Positions 28,083 through 38,599 of a stretch of 64,000 nucleotides of DNA are shown here, piece by piece. Within the stretch, counting starts at the first letter, position 1. Each line of letters opens with the position of its first letter. The notes below the pieces were generated by a model. It searched no databases and had not been told where the DNA came from. It was given only the letters and a program-made list of their open reading frames with translations. The stretch spans positions 1-64,000 of the forward strand of contig JACRCZ010000132.1 of the NCBI GenBank assembly GCA_016218765.1, given 5' to 3'. The position numbers were made by a program, and so were the translations under genes. This stretch comes from Deltaproteobacteria bacterium (GTDB taxonomy: Bacteria > Myxococcota_A > Polyangia > DRWM01 > JAAZOP01).

Positions 28083-28111
28083 AGCCTAGCGGGGCGTCGT
28101 GAGATGGTCAA
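28083..28111 (-). promoter_or_regulatory. Candidate sigma-70 promoter of rpoH
   Basis: On the minus strand TTGACC (28111-28106), 17 nt, TAGGCT (28088-28083). Five of six -35 positions match; the -10 matches three. It lies about 50 nt before the rpoH ATG in the divergent gap with the prenyltransferase gene. Confidence 0.45.
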
Positions 28112-28158
28112 TCGCGTACGGCGCCGGGGGCGGGCGGCGGGCGGCCGGGGTCGACGGG

Positions 28159-29031
28159 ATGTTGCGCGGGATTCTGAGGACGCTGCGGCCGCACCAGTGG
28201 ATGAAGAACAGCTTCGTCCTCGCGCCGCTCGTCTTCTCCCGGCACCTGGGCGAGCGCGACGTCACCCTGCGCGCGATCGGCGCGACGCTGGTGTTCTGCC
28301 TCCTGTCCGGCTCCGTCTACGCGATCAACGACGTGCTCGACGCCGAGAAGGACCGGGCCCACCCCACCAAGCGCAACCGCCCGGTCGCCTCGGGTTGCGT
28401 GCCCCCCCGGCTCGCGTCCGCCGTCGCGGTCGGCCTGATCGCCGTCTCGATCGGCGCCGCTCCGCTGCTGGGCGTCGGCTTCTCCATCGTCGCCTCCGCC
28501 TACCTGCTGCAGAACCTCGCCTACTCCCTCGTGCTCAAGGAAGTCGTGTTCGTGGACGTCCTGAGCATCGCGGCCGGGTTCGTGCTGCGCGTCCTGGGCG
28601 GCTCGCTGGCCGCCGGCGTCGAGCCCTCCGTCTGGCTGCTCGTCTGCACCTTCCTCCTCGCGCTGTTCCTCGCCCTGGGCAAGCGCAGCCACGAGCTGCG
28701 GACCGCGGGCGACCGGGCGGGCGAGCGGCGTCCCGTGCTCCGGCGCTACTCCGCCGGCGCGATCCGCACGCTGATGCTCGCCACCGGCGTCGCCACCATG
28801 TGCGCCTACGCCGCCTACACCCTCGCCCCCCACACGCGCGAGTTCTTCGGCACCTGGATGCTCGTGCTCACCACGCCGTTCCCCGCCTTCGGCCTCCTGC
28901 GCTTCGTCGGCTTCGTCGGCCGCCGGAACGGCGGGGAATCCCCCACCGACTCCATGCTCCGCGACGTCCCGTTCCTCGCCAACCTCGCCCTGTACGCCGC
29001 CGCCGTCCTCGCGATCCTGTACGCCACGTAG
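28159..29031 (+). CDS. UbiA-family prenyltransferase, decaprenyl-phosphate phosphoribosyltransferase-like
   Basis: 290 aa from ATG 28159. The N-terminus LRTLRPHQWMKNSFVLAPL is characteristic of the Rv3806c-like group that moves phosphoribose to a polyprenyl phosphate. The Asp-rich motif NDVLDAEKDRAHPTKRNRP (57-75) supplies the metal/diphosphate site. About eight or nine hydrophobic helices span the protein, so it is an inner-membrane enzyme. The in-frame ATG at 28099 would add a stretch without family similarity. A role in a cell-envelope glycan precursor is likely but not shown by neighbours. Confidence 0.85.
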   Translation: MLRGILRTLRPHQWMKNSFVLAPLVFSRHLGERDVTLRAIGATLVFCLLSGSVYAINDVLDAEKDRAHPTKRNRPVASGCVPPRLASAVAVGLIAVSIGAAPLLGVGFSIVASAYLLQNLAYSLVLKEVVFVDVLSIAAGFVLRVLGGSLAAGVEPSVWLLVCTFLLALFLALGKRSHELRTAGDRAGERRPVLRRYSAGAIRTLMLATGVATMCAYAAYTLAPHTREFFGTWMLVLTTPFPAFGLLRFVGFVGRRNGGESPTDSMLRDVPFLANLALYAAAVLAILYAT

Positions 29032-29050
29032 GGCGGTCGGCGGGGACCGT

Positions 29051-30427
29051 TCACGCCCTGTGCGGGGGCGGCCACACCCCGAGCTGCCGCAGGCGCTCCA
29101 CCGCACGCTGTTCGAAGCCGTTGTCCCCGGGCTGGTAGAAGGACGCGCTCCCCACCCCGTCGGGCAGGTAACGCTCGCCTTTCGCCACGTGTCCCGGCTC
29201 GTCGTGCGGATAGCGGTACCGCTCGCCGTAGCCCAGCTCCTTCATCAGGCCGGTCGGGGCGTTGCGGATGCGCAGAGGGATCTCGAGCGGTCCGGTGCGG
29301 CGCACCTCGTCGCGCGCCGCGTTCGCCGCCGTGAGCACGGAGTTCGACTTGGGCGCCAGCGCCAGGTAGAGCGCCGCCTGCGCGAGCGGCAGGATGCCTT
29401 CGGGCATGCCGATGCGCTGGAACGACTGGTCGAGCGCCACGACGCGCTGGATGGCGCCGGGGTCGGCGAGGCCGATGTCCTCCGAGGCGAAGATCAGCAT
29501 GCGGCGCAACAGGAACAGCGGGTCGTCCCCCGCCTCGACCATCCGCACCATGTAGTAGACGGCGGCGTCCGGGTCGCTCCCGCGGAGGCTCTTGATGAAG
29601 GCGCTCGACAGGTCGTAGTGCGCGTCCTGCGACTTGTCGTGGCGGTAGGTCGGCGCCTCTTCGGCGGCCCGCAGGTCGTCCAGCCCGGCTCGCGTCGAGC
29701 CGTGGGCGCGGGCGTACGCGGCCACGACCTCCAGGGTGTTGAGCGCCCGTCGCGCGTCGCCGTACGCCCGGTCCGCGAGCGCCTCCAGGAGGTCGTCGCC
29801 GGCATCGATTCCCGCGGCCCGCAGCCCGCGCCGCTCGTCGTCCCGCGCCCGCCGCAGCAGGCGCAGCACGGCGTCCCGCGCCAACGGCTCGAGCCGGAAG
29901 ACGTGCAGCCGGGAAAGCAGGGCGGCGTTGACGGCGAACGAGGGGTTCTCGGTCGTCGCCCCGATGAGCACGATCGTCCCCGCCTCGACGTGCGGCAGGA
30001 GCGCGTCCTGCTGCGCGCGGTTGAAGCGGTGGATCTCGTCGATGAAGACGATGGTGCGGCGGCGCTCCAGCGCCCGCCGCTCCTCGGCGCGCGCGACGAC
30101 CTCCCGCAGCTCGGCGACACCGGCCAGCACCGCCGACAGCGGCGCGAAGAATGCCCTCGTCGCCTCGGCCACGATGCGCGCGATGGTCGTCTTGCCGCTG
30201 CCGGGCGGGCCCCAGAGGACCATCGAGGGCACCCGATCGCCCGCGATCGCCTCGCGCAGGGCCTTTCCCGGCCCGAGGATCTCGTCCTGGCCCTCGACCT
30301 CACCCAGGCTCACGGGCCGCATGCGCGCCGCCAGCGGCTGGAGGTCCGGGTCGGACTCGGCCGCACGGCGGAAGAGGGCCAGCTCGTCGGCCCCGCCCCC
30401 GGACGCTCTCGGCTTGCGCTGCTTCAC
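29051..30427 (-). CDS. rarA: Replication-associated recombination protein A (AAA+ ATPase)
   Basis: 458 aa. Walker A GPPGSGKTT (73-81), Walker B IVFIDEIHRF (about 124-133), sensor-1 GATTENPSF and the family-typical RHDKSQDAHYDLSSAFIKS and GYGERYRYPHDEPG are all present. RarA (MgsA) acts at stalled replication forks. The gene converges with the prenyltransferase gene (19-nt gap) and follows the Zn-ribbon gene (16 nt) on the same strand. Confidence 0.93.
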   Translation of the reverse strand: MKQRKPRASGGGADELALFRRAAESDPDLQPLAARMRPVSLGEVEGQDEILGPGKALREAIAGDRVPSMVLWGPPGSGKTTIARIVAEATRAFFAPLSAVLAGVAELREVVARAEERRALERRRTIVFIDEIHRFNRAQQDALLPHVEAGTIVLIGATTENPSFAVNAALLSRLHVFRLEPLARDAVLRLLRRARDDERRGLRAAGIDAGDDLLEALADRAYGDARRALNTLEVVAAYARAHGSTRAGLDDLRAAEEAPTYRHDKSQDAHYDLSSAFIKSLRGSDPDAAVYYMVRMVEAGDDPLFLLRRMLIFASEDIGLADPGAIQRVVALDQSFQRIGMPEGILPLAQAALYLALAPKSNSVLTAANAARDEVRRTGPLEIPLRIRNAPTGLMKELGYGERYRYPHDEPGHVAKGERYLPDGVGSASFYQPGDNGFEQRAVERLRQLGVWPPPHRA

Positions 30428-30443
30428 GGGAAGGGGGAAGGGG

Positions 30444-30896
30444 TCAGCCCGCCTTGCCGCAGACGAGCTTCCGGCGGACCGTGGAGAACAGGACCTCGAC
30501 CTTGGTCGGCGACAACACCGCGACCACCACCCCCACGCCGAACTGCGGGTGCTCGATCACCTCCCCCTTGTCGTACATCCGCGTCATCTCGTAGGGCACC
30601 TTCGACGCCGCGTTGACCATCGCCTCGACCTGCCGCCAGGCCTCCCCCGCCGGAATCTCCTGCGGGCCCCTGGACTTGGAGCTCTTGCGCGGCTTGGCCG
30701 CCCGCGGCTCCTTGGCCGGCTTCTCGCCCTTCACCCGGGCCTTGGGTCGCCGGAACGGATGCTCGTCACGGCAGACGTTGCACCGCACCTTGCCGAGCCG
30801 TTTGCCCCCCTCGACGACCTCCAACACCGTGTGCGTGGTATCCTTCTCGCACTTCTTGCAGAATGCAGCGATCGAACTCCCCGGAATTTCGGGCAT
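30444..30896 (-). CDS. Zn-ribbon protein with C-terminal SH3/Tudor-like segment
   Basis: 150 aa. An N-terminal zinc ribbon has CKKC (13-16) and CNVC (39-42). A basic Lys/Pro/Arg linker (50-85) leads to a C-terminal segment EVIEHPQFGVGVV...VEVLFS...KLV, the H-x-x-FG-x-G-V pattern of Tudor-like domains in UvrD/PcrA C-termini and CarD-like proteins. These suggest a small RNA-polymerase- or nucleic-acid-binding factor; this is inference. Upstream of rarA and in the same orientation. Confidence 0.7.
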   Translation of the reverse strand: MPEIPGSSIAAFCKKCEKDTTHTVLEVVEGGKRLGKVRCNVCRDEHPFRRPKARVKGEKPAKEPRAAKPRKSSKSRGPQEIPAGEAWRQVEAMVNAASKVPYEMTRMYDKGEVIEHPQFGVGVVVAVLSPTKVEVLFSTVRRKLVCGKAG

Positions 30897-30950
30897 CTGG
30901 TCGGATCCTCCTTGGGGCGACGGCTATCACGGATCGGGCCGCGGAACAAG

Positions 30951-30987
30951 GGGAAGTGCGGGGAGTGCGGGGAGTGCGGGAAGTGCG
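30951..30987. repeat. Short tandem repeat, about four 9-10 nt units
   Basis: Units GGGAAGTGCG, GGGGAGTGCG, GGGGAGTGCG, GGGAAGTGCG in the 104-nt gap between mazG and the Zn-ribbon gene. The same unit type appears at 10757-10789. Confidence 0.6.
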
Positions 30988-31000
30988 CAAGGGAGCCGAC

Positions 31001-31810
31001 TCACGATCGTCGCTTCACTTCTTGCCACATCGCCTCCAGCTCTTCGAGCGTCCGGCGTCCGGGACCGTCCGCCGCCAAGGGGCGGCCCTCCGCCTGTGCC
31101 TGCGCCTCCATGGCGCCGAAGCGCGAGCGGAACCGCGAAGCGCATTCGCGCAGGACCTCTTCGGGGTCGTGCTTGAGGTGTCGCGCGAAGTTCGCCACCG
31201 CGAACAGCAGGTCGCCCAGCTCGTGCCGGACCGCCTCGCCGTCGCCCCCGGCCACGGCAGCGTCGAGCTCGCCCAGCTCCTCCGCGACCTTGGCCCGCAC
31301 GCCGGCGGCGTCCGGCCAGTCGAACCCGACGCGGGCCGCGCGTTCGGAGAGCTTCGCCGACTGCCGCAGCATCGGCAGGGCGGGAGGAATGCCGTCCAGC
31401 AGCGACGCCGCCTTCTTCTCGACGCGCTTGACCTCTTCCCAGCGCCGCTCCACCTCGGCCGGCGTCCGCGCTTCCACGCCCTCCCCGAAGACGTGCGGAT
31501 GCCGCCGGACGACCTTGTCGGCGATCCCCCGGGCCACGTCGTCGAAGTCGAACCGTCCCGCAGCCCGCGCCAGCTCGGCGTGGAACACGACCTGCAGCAG
31601 CACGTCCCCCAGCTCTTCCCGGACCCCGTCCACGTCGCCGCGGTCGATCGCATCCAGCAACTCGTAGCATTCCTCGACGAGGTACGGCTTGAGGGAGCGG
31701 TGCGTCTGCGCGCGGTCCCAGGGGCATCCGTCCGGCTCGAGCAGACGGCGCATGACGGCGACGAAACGCGCGAGCGGTGCCAGATCGGCGGGTGGTGCGA
31801 CTCGTCCCAT
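31001..31810 (-). CDS. mazG: Nucleoside triphosphate pyrophosphohydrolase MazG
   Basis: 269 aa from ATG 31810. Two tandem MazG modules: the first has EECYELLDAI and EELGDVLLQVVFHAELA; the second EELGELDAAVAGGD and HELGDLLFAVANFARHL. KRRWEE-type segments and FDWPD are also typical. It hydrolyses (d)NTPs to NMPs, clearing abnormal nucleotides. An upstream ATG at 31858 would add Arg/Pro residues without similarity and is rejected. Confidence 0.93.
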   Translation of the reverse strand: MGRVAPPADLAPLARFVAVMRRLLEPDGCPWDRAQTHRSLKPYLVEECYELLDAIDRGDVDGVREELGDVLLQVVFHAELARAAGRFDFDDVARGIADKVVRRHPHVFGEGVEARTPAEVERRWEEVKRVEKKAASLLDGIPPALPMLRQSAKLSERAARVGFDWPDAAGVRAKVAEELGELDAAVAGGDGEAVRHELGDLLFAVANFARHLKHDPEEVLRECASRFRSRFGAMEAQAQAEGRPLAADGPGRRTLEELEAMWQEVKRRS

Positions 31811-31855
31811 GACGGGGCTTCTACACCGGGGGGGAGGGGAGCGGAAGAAGGAAAC

Positions 31856-31885
31856 CACCGATGGACACCGATGAACACCGATGGG
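31856..31885. repeat. Three tandem 10-nt units CACCGATGRR
   Basis: CACCGATGGA, CACCGATGAA, CACCGATGGG in the mazG-OMP divergent gap. I know near-identical CACCGATGGACACCGATG-type arrays from many unrelated environmental genomes; here it lies about 70 nt before the OMP start. Confidence 0.6.
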
Positions 31886-31940
31886 GGCGAGTGCTCCACC
31901 GGTCTCCGCACAGGGGCTTGGACTTCCCTCGCGTCGGGTG

Positions 31941-31949
31941 TGCTAGACT
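31941..31949 (+). promoter_or_regulatory. Extended -10 box (TGCTAGACT) before the OMP gene
   Basis: TG-N-TAGACT ends 8 nt before ATG 31958. There is no Shine-Dalgarno sequence, so the mRNA is probably leaderless or nearly so. Confidence 0.45.
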
Positions 31950-31957
31950 CGCCCCCG

Positions 31958-32668
31958 ATGTCGGACGTCCGATCGGCGGGAGGGTGCGCGGCGGCGCTCG
32001 TCGTGGCGTTTCTCGCGGTCTTCGCGGCGCCGGCCGGCGCCGCCGAAGATATCCCGTCCCCCGCTCCCGACGTCACCCTCGCGCGTCCCGCACTGCTCGC
32101 GCCCGAGCCGATGCCGGTGGTCTCGCCGGACGCGCCGCCGGTGGGGGTGGTCGGGGGTGCGGCGCCGTTCGCGCGAAAGCACGCGTCGGCGTCGTTCGCG
32201 GTCGGCGCGGTCGGCACGAGCGGTTTCGGGGCCGGTTTCTCGGGCTCGTTCGCGTGGGATTTGACCGAGCGGTGGGGTATCGAGCTGACGGGCGGGGTAG
32301 GGGGGATGCAGGAGCGCGGCGGCGGAGCGGTCGGCGGCGTCTACGTCGACGTCGGCTTCCTCATGCCCGTCACGTTCAACATCTGTTCGTCGGTCCCCCG
32401 CGTCTGCCCGGCGCTCGACTTCGAGATCTCCATCTTCCCCGGACTCGCCTACGGGTACCTCGACGGCAACCACGCGGGCAACGTGATTCTCGGCTTCGGA
32501 GTGTCCTCGCTGCGCAAGATGCAGTACCTGGACGTGGGAGTCCGGGCGTCCATCCTGGGCTATATCGACGTCGTCGGCGCCGCCGTCGAAGCCTCCGCCG
32601 ACCGGCTCCTCGGCCTCGTCCAACTCCAGCTCGGCTGCGTCGTACGCTGGGGTGTGGCGCAGCCGTAG
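31958..32668 (+). CDS. Secreted outer-membrane beta-barrel-like protein
   Basis: 236 aa. A signal peptide ends near residue 28 (APAGAA). A Pro-rich spacer follows (30-65), then alternating hydrophobic/polar strands typical of a small beta-barrel (ASFAVGAVGTSGFGAGFSGS, RWGIELTGGVGG, AGNVILGFGVSSL, YLDVGVRASILG). Two Cys near the middle may pair. No enzyme motif. Probably an outer-membrane protein of unknown function; transcribed alone, with a hairpin over its stop codon. Confidence 0.65.
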   Translation: MSDVRSAGGCAAALVVAFLAVFAAPAGAAEDIPSPAPDVTLARPALLAPEPMPVVSPDAPPVGVVGGAAPFARKHASASFAVGAVGTSGFGAGFSGSFAWDLTERWGIELTGGVGGMQERGGGAVGGVYVDVGFLMPVTFNICSSVPRVCPALDFEISIFPGLAYGYLDGNHAGNVILGFGVSSLRKMQYLDVGVRASILGYIDVVGAAVEASADRLLGLVQLQLGCVVRWGVAQP

Positions 32669-32679
32669 GAGGGCTGCGC
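32657..32679 (+). terminator. Stem-loop over the OMP stop codon
   Basis: Perfect 8-nt arms GCGCAGCC (32657-32664) and GGCTGCGC (32672-32679) with a 7-nt loop that contains the TAG stop. A weakly T-rich stretch follows. Likely a terminator or 3'-end-protecting hairpin; not a textbook intrinsic terminator. Confidence 0.4.
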
Positions 32680-32686
32680 GTCGTGT

Positions 32687-32716
32687 AGTTCTCGGTTTTC
32701 GGTTCTCGGTGATCGG
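32687..32716. repeat. TTCTCGGTTTTCGG-type short direct repeat
   Basis: Imperfect repeats of TTCTCGGT and TTTTCGGT with a GATCGG end, in the gap between two convergent genes. Similar (AG)TTCTCGG arrays are familiar from other environmental genomes. Confidence 0.45.
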
Positions 32717-32733
32717 TCCGGAGTTGTGGCGGT

Positions 32734-33099
32734 TCAGGGCGGGGGAACGCACACGGCGTCGGACCGATCACTGACCTCGCCGGGCGCGATCATGAAGTAG
32801 GCGACCAGGCAGTTCCCTATCGACGCCGCGATTCGCACTCTGAACGCGTAGTCGGGGTCGGTGACGCGGGGCGCTCCAGCCCAGATCCCCGTATTCTGGT
32901 TGAAGACGAGGAGGTAAACCGCGTCCTCTTGGTCGTGCCGATGCACGAGTCTCGCCTCGACCATCCCCAACGCGTCAGGCGCCTCCAGCGCTTCGATGAT
33001 CGGCGGCGGGATCGGCAGCGTGGGCGTGTTGCACGACCCGCAAAGCACTCCCACGATCGCCAAGCCTGGTGCAACGAACCCTGTGCGAAGAACACGCAT
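32734..33099 (-). CDS. Small lipoprotein-like exported protein
   Basis: 121 aa from ATG 33099 (MRVLRTGFVAPGLAIVGVLCGSC). The hydrophobic N-terminus ends in CGSC, close to a lipobox though the -3 Cys is unusual. The mature domain (ARLVHRHDQEDAVYLLVFNQ, DYAFRVRIAASIGNCLVAYF) is unassigned. Codon use is less GC-extreme than that of its neighbours and it sits among repeats, so it may be a recent arrival. The ATG at 33198 would add a stretch with no signal and is rejected. Confidence 0.5.
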   Translation of the reverse strand: MRVLRTGFVAPGLAIVGVLCGSCNTPTLPIPPPIIEALEAPDALGMVEARLVHRHDQEDAVYLLVFNQNTGIWAGAPRVTDPDYAFRVRIAASIGNCLVAYFMIAPGEVSDRSDAVCVPPP

Positions 33100-33316
33100 C
33101 AGCCCGAATCTTGAAGCACACCCCGTGCCGCTGTCCAGACGATTGGATTTCCCTGCCCACCGATCGGGAAGACTCCGTGCTTTCGGCTGGTTATCCATCG
33201 CGCGGTACCGTCAACGCTGGAGTTGATCGGCGCCCTGACTGTCAACTCCGTTGTCTGACGTTGACGTAGTTGCCTGCCAGAGATTCGGCCGACAAGCCCC
33301 CCCCCTGGGCCCCTGG

Positions 33317-33361
33317 CCTTCTCCGCGTTCCTCTCAGCGCCGTCAGCGTCTCAGTGGTGAA
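33317..33361. repeat. Short repeat CTCTCAGCG/CCGTCAGCG/TCTCAGTGG
   Basis: Roughly three 9-10 nt units, read on the other strand as TTCACCACTGAGACGCTGAC. This matches the widespread ACTGAGACGCTGAG-type short repeat of environmental genomes. Confidence 0.45.
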
Positions 33362-33411
33362 GTCGGATCTCCGCGCCCTCCCTCTCCCCCCTTCGCGCCC
33401 TCCTCCACCCG

Positions 33412-33441
33412 TTGACCCCACGGATGTTCAGCGAGTATGAT
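33412..33441 (+). promoter_or_regulatory. Strong sigma-70 promoter of gyrA
   Basis: TTGACC (33412-33417), 18-nt spacer, TATGAT (33436-33441). It is the best consensus promoter in the window. Transcription would start about 25 nt before ATG 33474. Confidence 0.6.
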
Positions 33442-33473
33442 TACGGGCCGTCGAAGGGAGTCCAAGGCCCCGC

Positions 33474-36295
<2,822 letters not shown>

Positions 36296-36299
<4 letters not shown>

Positions 36300-37528
36300 G
36301 CATGCACCACCGATCCCGGTCGCGCGTCTGGCTGCTCGCCGCCATGCTCGCCCTCGTTTCCCCCTCCGCGCTGGCCCAGACTCCCCCGGCCGATTCGGGC
36401 GTCCCGCCGACCGTGACCGTCACCCCGGTTCCGCCCGACACGAGCGGCCTCGTCACGCCTCCGATCGTGGTTCCCGCGACGCCTCCTCCTGCGACGACGC
36501 CTCCGGCGACCACGCCGCCCCCGGCCGCGACGACTCCTCCCCCTCCTCCTCCCCCCCCGCCGGCGACCACGCCTCCTCCTCCCCCTCCTCCTCCCCCCGT
36601 CCCCGACTCACAACTCCCGTCTCCCGACTCCCAACCCCCCCCGGCGCTTCCCCCTCCCGCCGACGACCCCGACGCGACCCCCGCTCCGCTGCCGGACCCG
36701 GCCGGCACCGAGGGCGTTGCCGACCCCGGCTGGACGCAGGTCGGATTCGTGCCCACGGCCCGGCCGTTGCGGGACGGCGACATGTTCGCCCAGATCCTGG
36801 GCTACATGGGCGGGTTCGGCATCCAGTACGGCATCAACGGCGACGTCGACATCAGCGGCGGCCTGACGTTCTTCACGCTCGAGCTGGCGGCCAAGTACGC
36901 CTTCTACCACAACGATTACATGTCGATCGCCGCGCTCGCCGAGATCGCCTTCCCGTTCTACAAGAGCTTCTGGCCGATGAGCGACCTGGGCCTGGAATAC
37001 ATGATGTTCCTCGGCTTCGGTCCCCTCTTCAGCATCTGGAACGACATCGCCGAGCTGGACGTCGGCCTGATGATGATTCCGGCGCTGCAGTGGCCGGCGG
37101 AGGAGTGCCTCGACGACCAGTCGACGCCGGCGGACACCACCGACCGCGTCTGCCACACGAAGCCGTTCGATACCGACTTCGTCGCCATGCCCTACATCTA
37201 CGGCTCGATCGGTCTCGCCGGATTCGCGCGCCTGATGTTCGGCTTCGAGCACTTCGCGGTGGCGGCGCGGGACGACTTCGCGTGTCCCGAGAACAGCCCG
37301 GCGGATGCGGCCGGCGTCTGCCGCGGCCCGTCCGGCGTTGTGCCGCCGGAACGCTCCGACGGCGCCGACCTCAACATTCCCGCCCTGCTCCTTGGCTTCC
37401 GCTTCCACGGCGAGCGTTTCATGGCCGACATCATGCTGCACTTCCCGATGAGCCACGAGTGGTGGGACATCGAAGCCGTCGAGGGCATGATCTTCATCCC
37501 CACCGTGTCCTTCGGGTACCTGTGGTAG
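36296..37528 (+). CDS. Outer-membrane protein with Pro/Thr-rich N-terminal region
   Basis: 410 aa. Signal peptide to about residue 27 (SALA then QTPP). Residues 28-135 are almost wholly Pro, Thr, Ala and Ser with poly-Pro runs, which could span peptidoglycan. The C-terminal 270 residues show amphipathic strands ([36 protein letters not shown]) and end FGYLW, an aromatic last residue as in outer-membrane barrels. ATG 36296 overlaps the gyrA stop; ATG 36302 has better Shine-Dalgarno spacing. Function unknown. Confidence 0.7.
36604..36633. repeat. Short repeat CGACTCMCAACTCCCG inside the Pro-rich coding region
   Basis: Units CGACTCACAACTCCCGTCTC and CGACTCCCAACC encode [13 protein letters not shown]. 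Arrays of GACTCCCAACTCCCG are another short repeat known from environmental genomes; here it is tolerated in frame in a disordered linker. Confidence 0.4.
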
Positions 37529-37543
37529 GGGCCTAGCAGGCCC
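37529..37543. terminator. Convergent-gene hairpin
   Basis: GGGCCT (37529-37534), loop AGC, AGGCCC (37538-37543), placed exactly between the OMP stop (37526-37528) and the kinase stop (37533-37535). There is no T tract, so any bidirectional terminator role is a guess. Confidence 0.3.
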
Positions 37544-38552
37544 GCAGCGCCTCCAGGAATTCCCCCGCGCTTCCGAACCGCTCGGCGGGCCGTGGCGCCA
37601 GCGCCTTGCGCGCGACCGCGTCCAGGCTCGCGGGCAGCGACGGGACCAGTGCGCGAGGCGCGGGCAGTCGGCCCTCCACGATCGCCGCGAACTGCTCCGT
37701 GTCGGTCGCGAAGTGCTCGCGCTCGAACGGCTGAACTCCCGTCAGGCACAGGTAGAGCAGGAGGCCGGCGCCCCACAGGTCCAGGTGCGTCTCGTTCTCC
37801 TGTTCCGCCGACTCCGAGAGGAACGGCGCCATCCGCTCGGGCGGGCACCACGCCAGGGTGCCCCACAGCATTCCGGGCCTGGTCCGCACGTCGTGCGGGA
37901 GGCGTACGCGGCCCCGTCCCGCGTTGCGGGTGACGGCGGTGGCGAGGCCGAAATCGATGAGGCGGATCGAGTCCGTCGCCGGTGCCGCGCGCGCCGACGG
38001 CTGCACGAAGACGTTCGCGGCTTTCACGTCGCGGTGCACGACCCCCTTGCGCTCCAGATGTCCCAGCGCGGACAGTACGGCGCCCGTGATGGCACAGGAC
38101 GCCCGGAGGTCGAAGCTGCCGCGCAGCCGCACGATCTCGCCCACGTCCGTCCCCGGCAGGTATTCCATCACGTAGAACGGCGCCCGCCCCAGTGCCGGCG
38201 GCAGGATGCCCTCGTCGAGCGCGCGCACGATGTTCGGGTGGCGCAGCGTGCGGAGCAGGTGCGCTTCGTTCACGAACCGCGCCCGGACCTCGGCCATCTG
38301 CTGCGCCAGCGGCGCGTCGGGGTCCAGGAACGCGGGAGGGGCGCGGGTCAAGCGGTCCCGGAGGTGCTCGACGTCGAGCACCTTGATCGCCACGTCGCGC
38401 TCGCGCTCGTCGCCGACGGGGTCGGAGCGCCGGGCGCGGAACACGACGGAGAAGCCGCCCTGGGCGATGGGCCGGGCGATGCGGTAGGCGTGCGCGGCGG
38501 TGGCGACGAGCGTCCCTGCCAGTTCCGTTGCCGCACGCTCCGCCTCCAGCAT
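37533..38552 (-). CDS. Soluble eukaryote-like Ser/Thr protein kinase
   Basis: 339 aa, a kinase domain with no transmembrane or sensor domain. Motifs: glycine loop AQGGFSVVFRA (30-40), Lys57 in VAIKVLD, HRDVKAANV with catalytic Asp175, and DFG (200-202). Subdomain VIII reads GTLAWCPPERM. All catalytic residues are present. It is divergent from the Hsp70 gene with only 47 nt between starts, and with the PP2C phosphatase at 43629-44456 it brackets the chaperone locus, so Hsp70 or the J-protein are possible substrates (inference). Confidence 0.9.
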   Translation of the reverse strand: MLEAERAATELAGTLVATAAHAYRIARPIAQGGFSVVFRARRSDPVGDERERDVAIKVLDVEHLRDRLTRAPPAFLDPDAPLAQQMAEVRARFVNEAHLLRTLRHPNIVRALDEGILPPALGRAPFYVMEYLPGTDVGEIVRLRGSFDLRASCAITGAVLSALGHLERKGVVHRDVKAANVFVQPSARAAPATDSIRLIDFGLATAVTRNAGRGRVRLPHDVRTRPGMLWGTLAWCPPERMAPFLSESAEQENETHLDLWGAGLLLYLCLTGVQPFEREHFATDTEQFAAIVEGRLPAPRALVPSLPASLDAVARKALAPRPAERFGSAGEFLEALRAC

Positions 38553-38583
38553 GCGACTCCCAGTAGCAGGTTCGAGGCGCTTT

Positions 38584-38592
38584 TGCTAACCT
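38584..38592 (+). promoter_or_regulatory. Extended -10 box before the Hsp70 gene
   Basis: TG at 38584-38585 and TAACCT at 38587-38592 form TGCTAACCT, ending 7 nt before GTG 38600. No Shine-Dalgarno is present; leaderless transcription is likely. Confidence 0.4.
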
Positions 38593-38599
38593 GGGCCCC

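Larger units (their letters stand above)
33100..33473. other. 374-nt intergenic region upstream of gyrA
   Basis: No gene is seen. It is less GC-rich than its surroundings at 33220-33290, holds a short repeat at 33317-33361 and the gyrA promoter at 33412-33441. The first 215 nt contain nothing I recognise. Confidence 0.5.

Noticed and set aside
23951-28111. Single 1386-codon gene covering the whole frame
   Set aside because: The first 400 codons lie antisense-frame to rpoH and have no similarity; RsmI clearly starts at 26854 and the lipoprotein signal at 25885.
29032-29050. Terminator hairpin between the prenyltransferase gene and rarA
   Set aside because: Only a 5-nt stem (CGGTC/GACCG) and no T tract; too weak to call.
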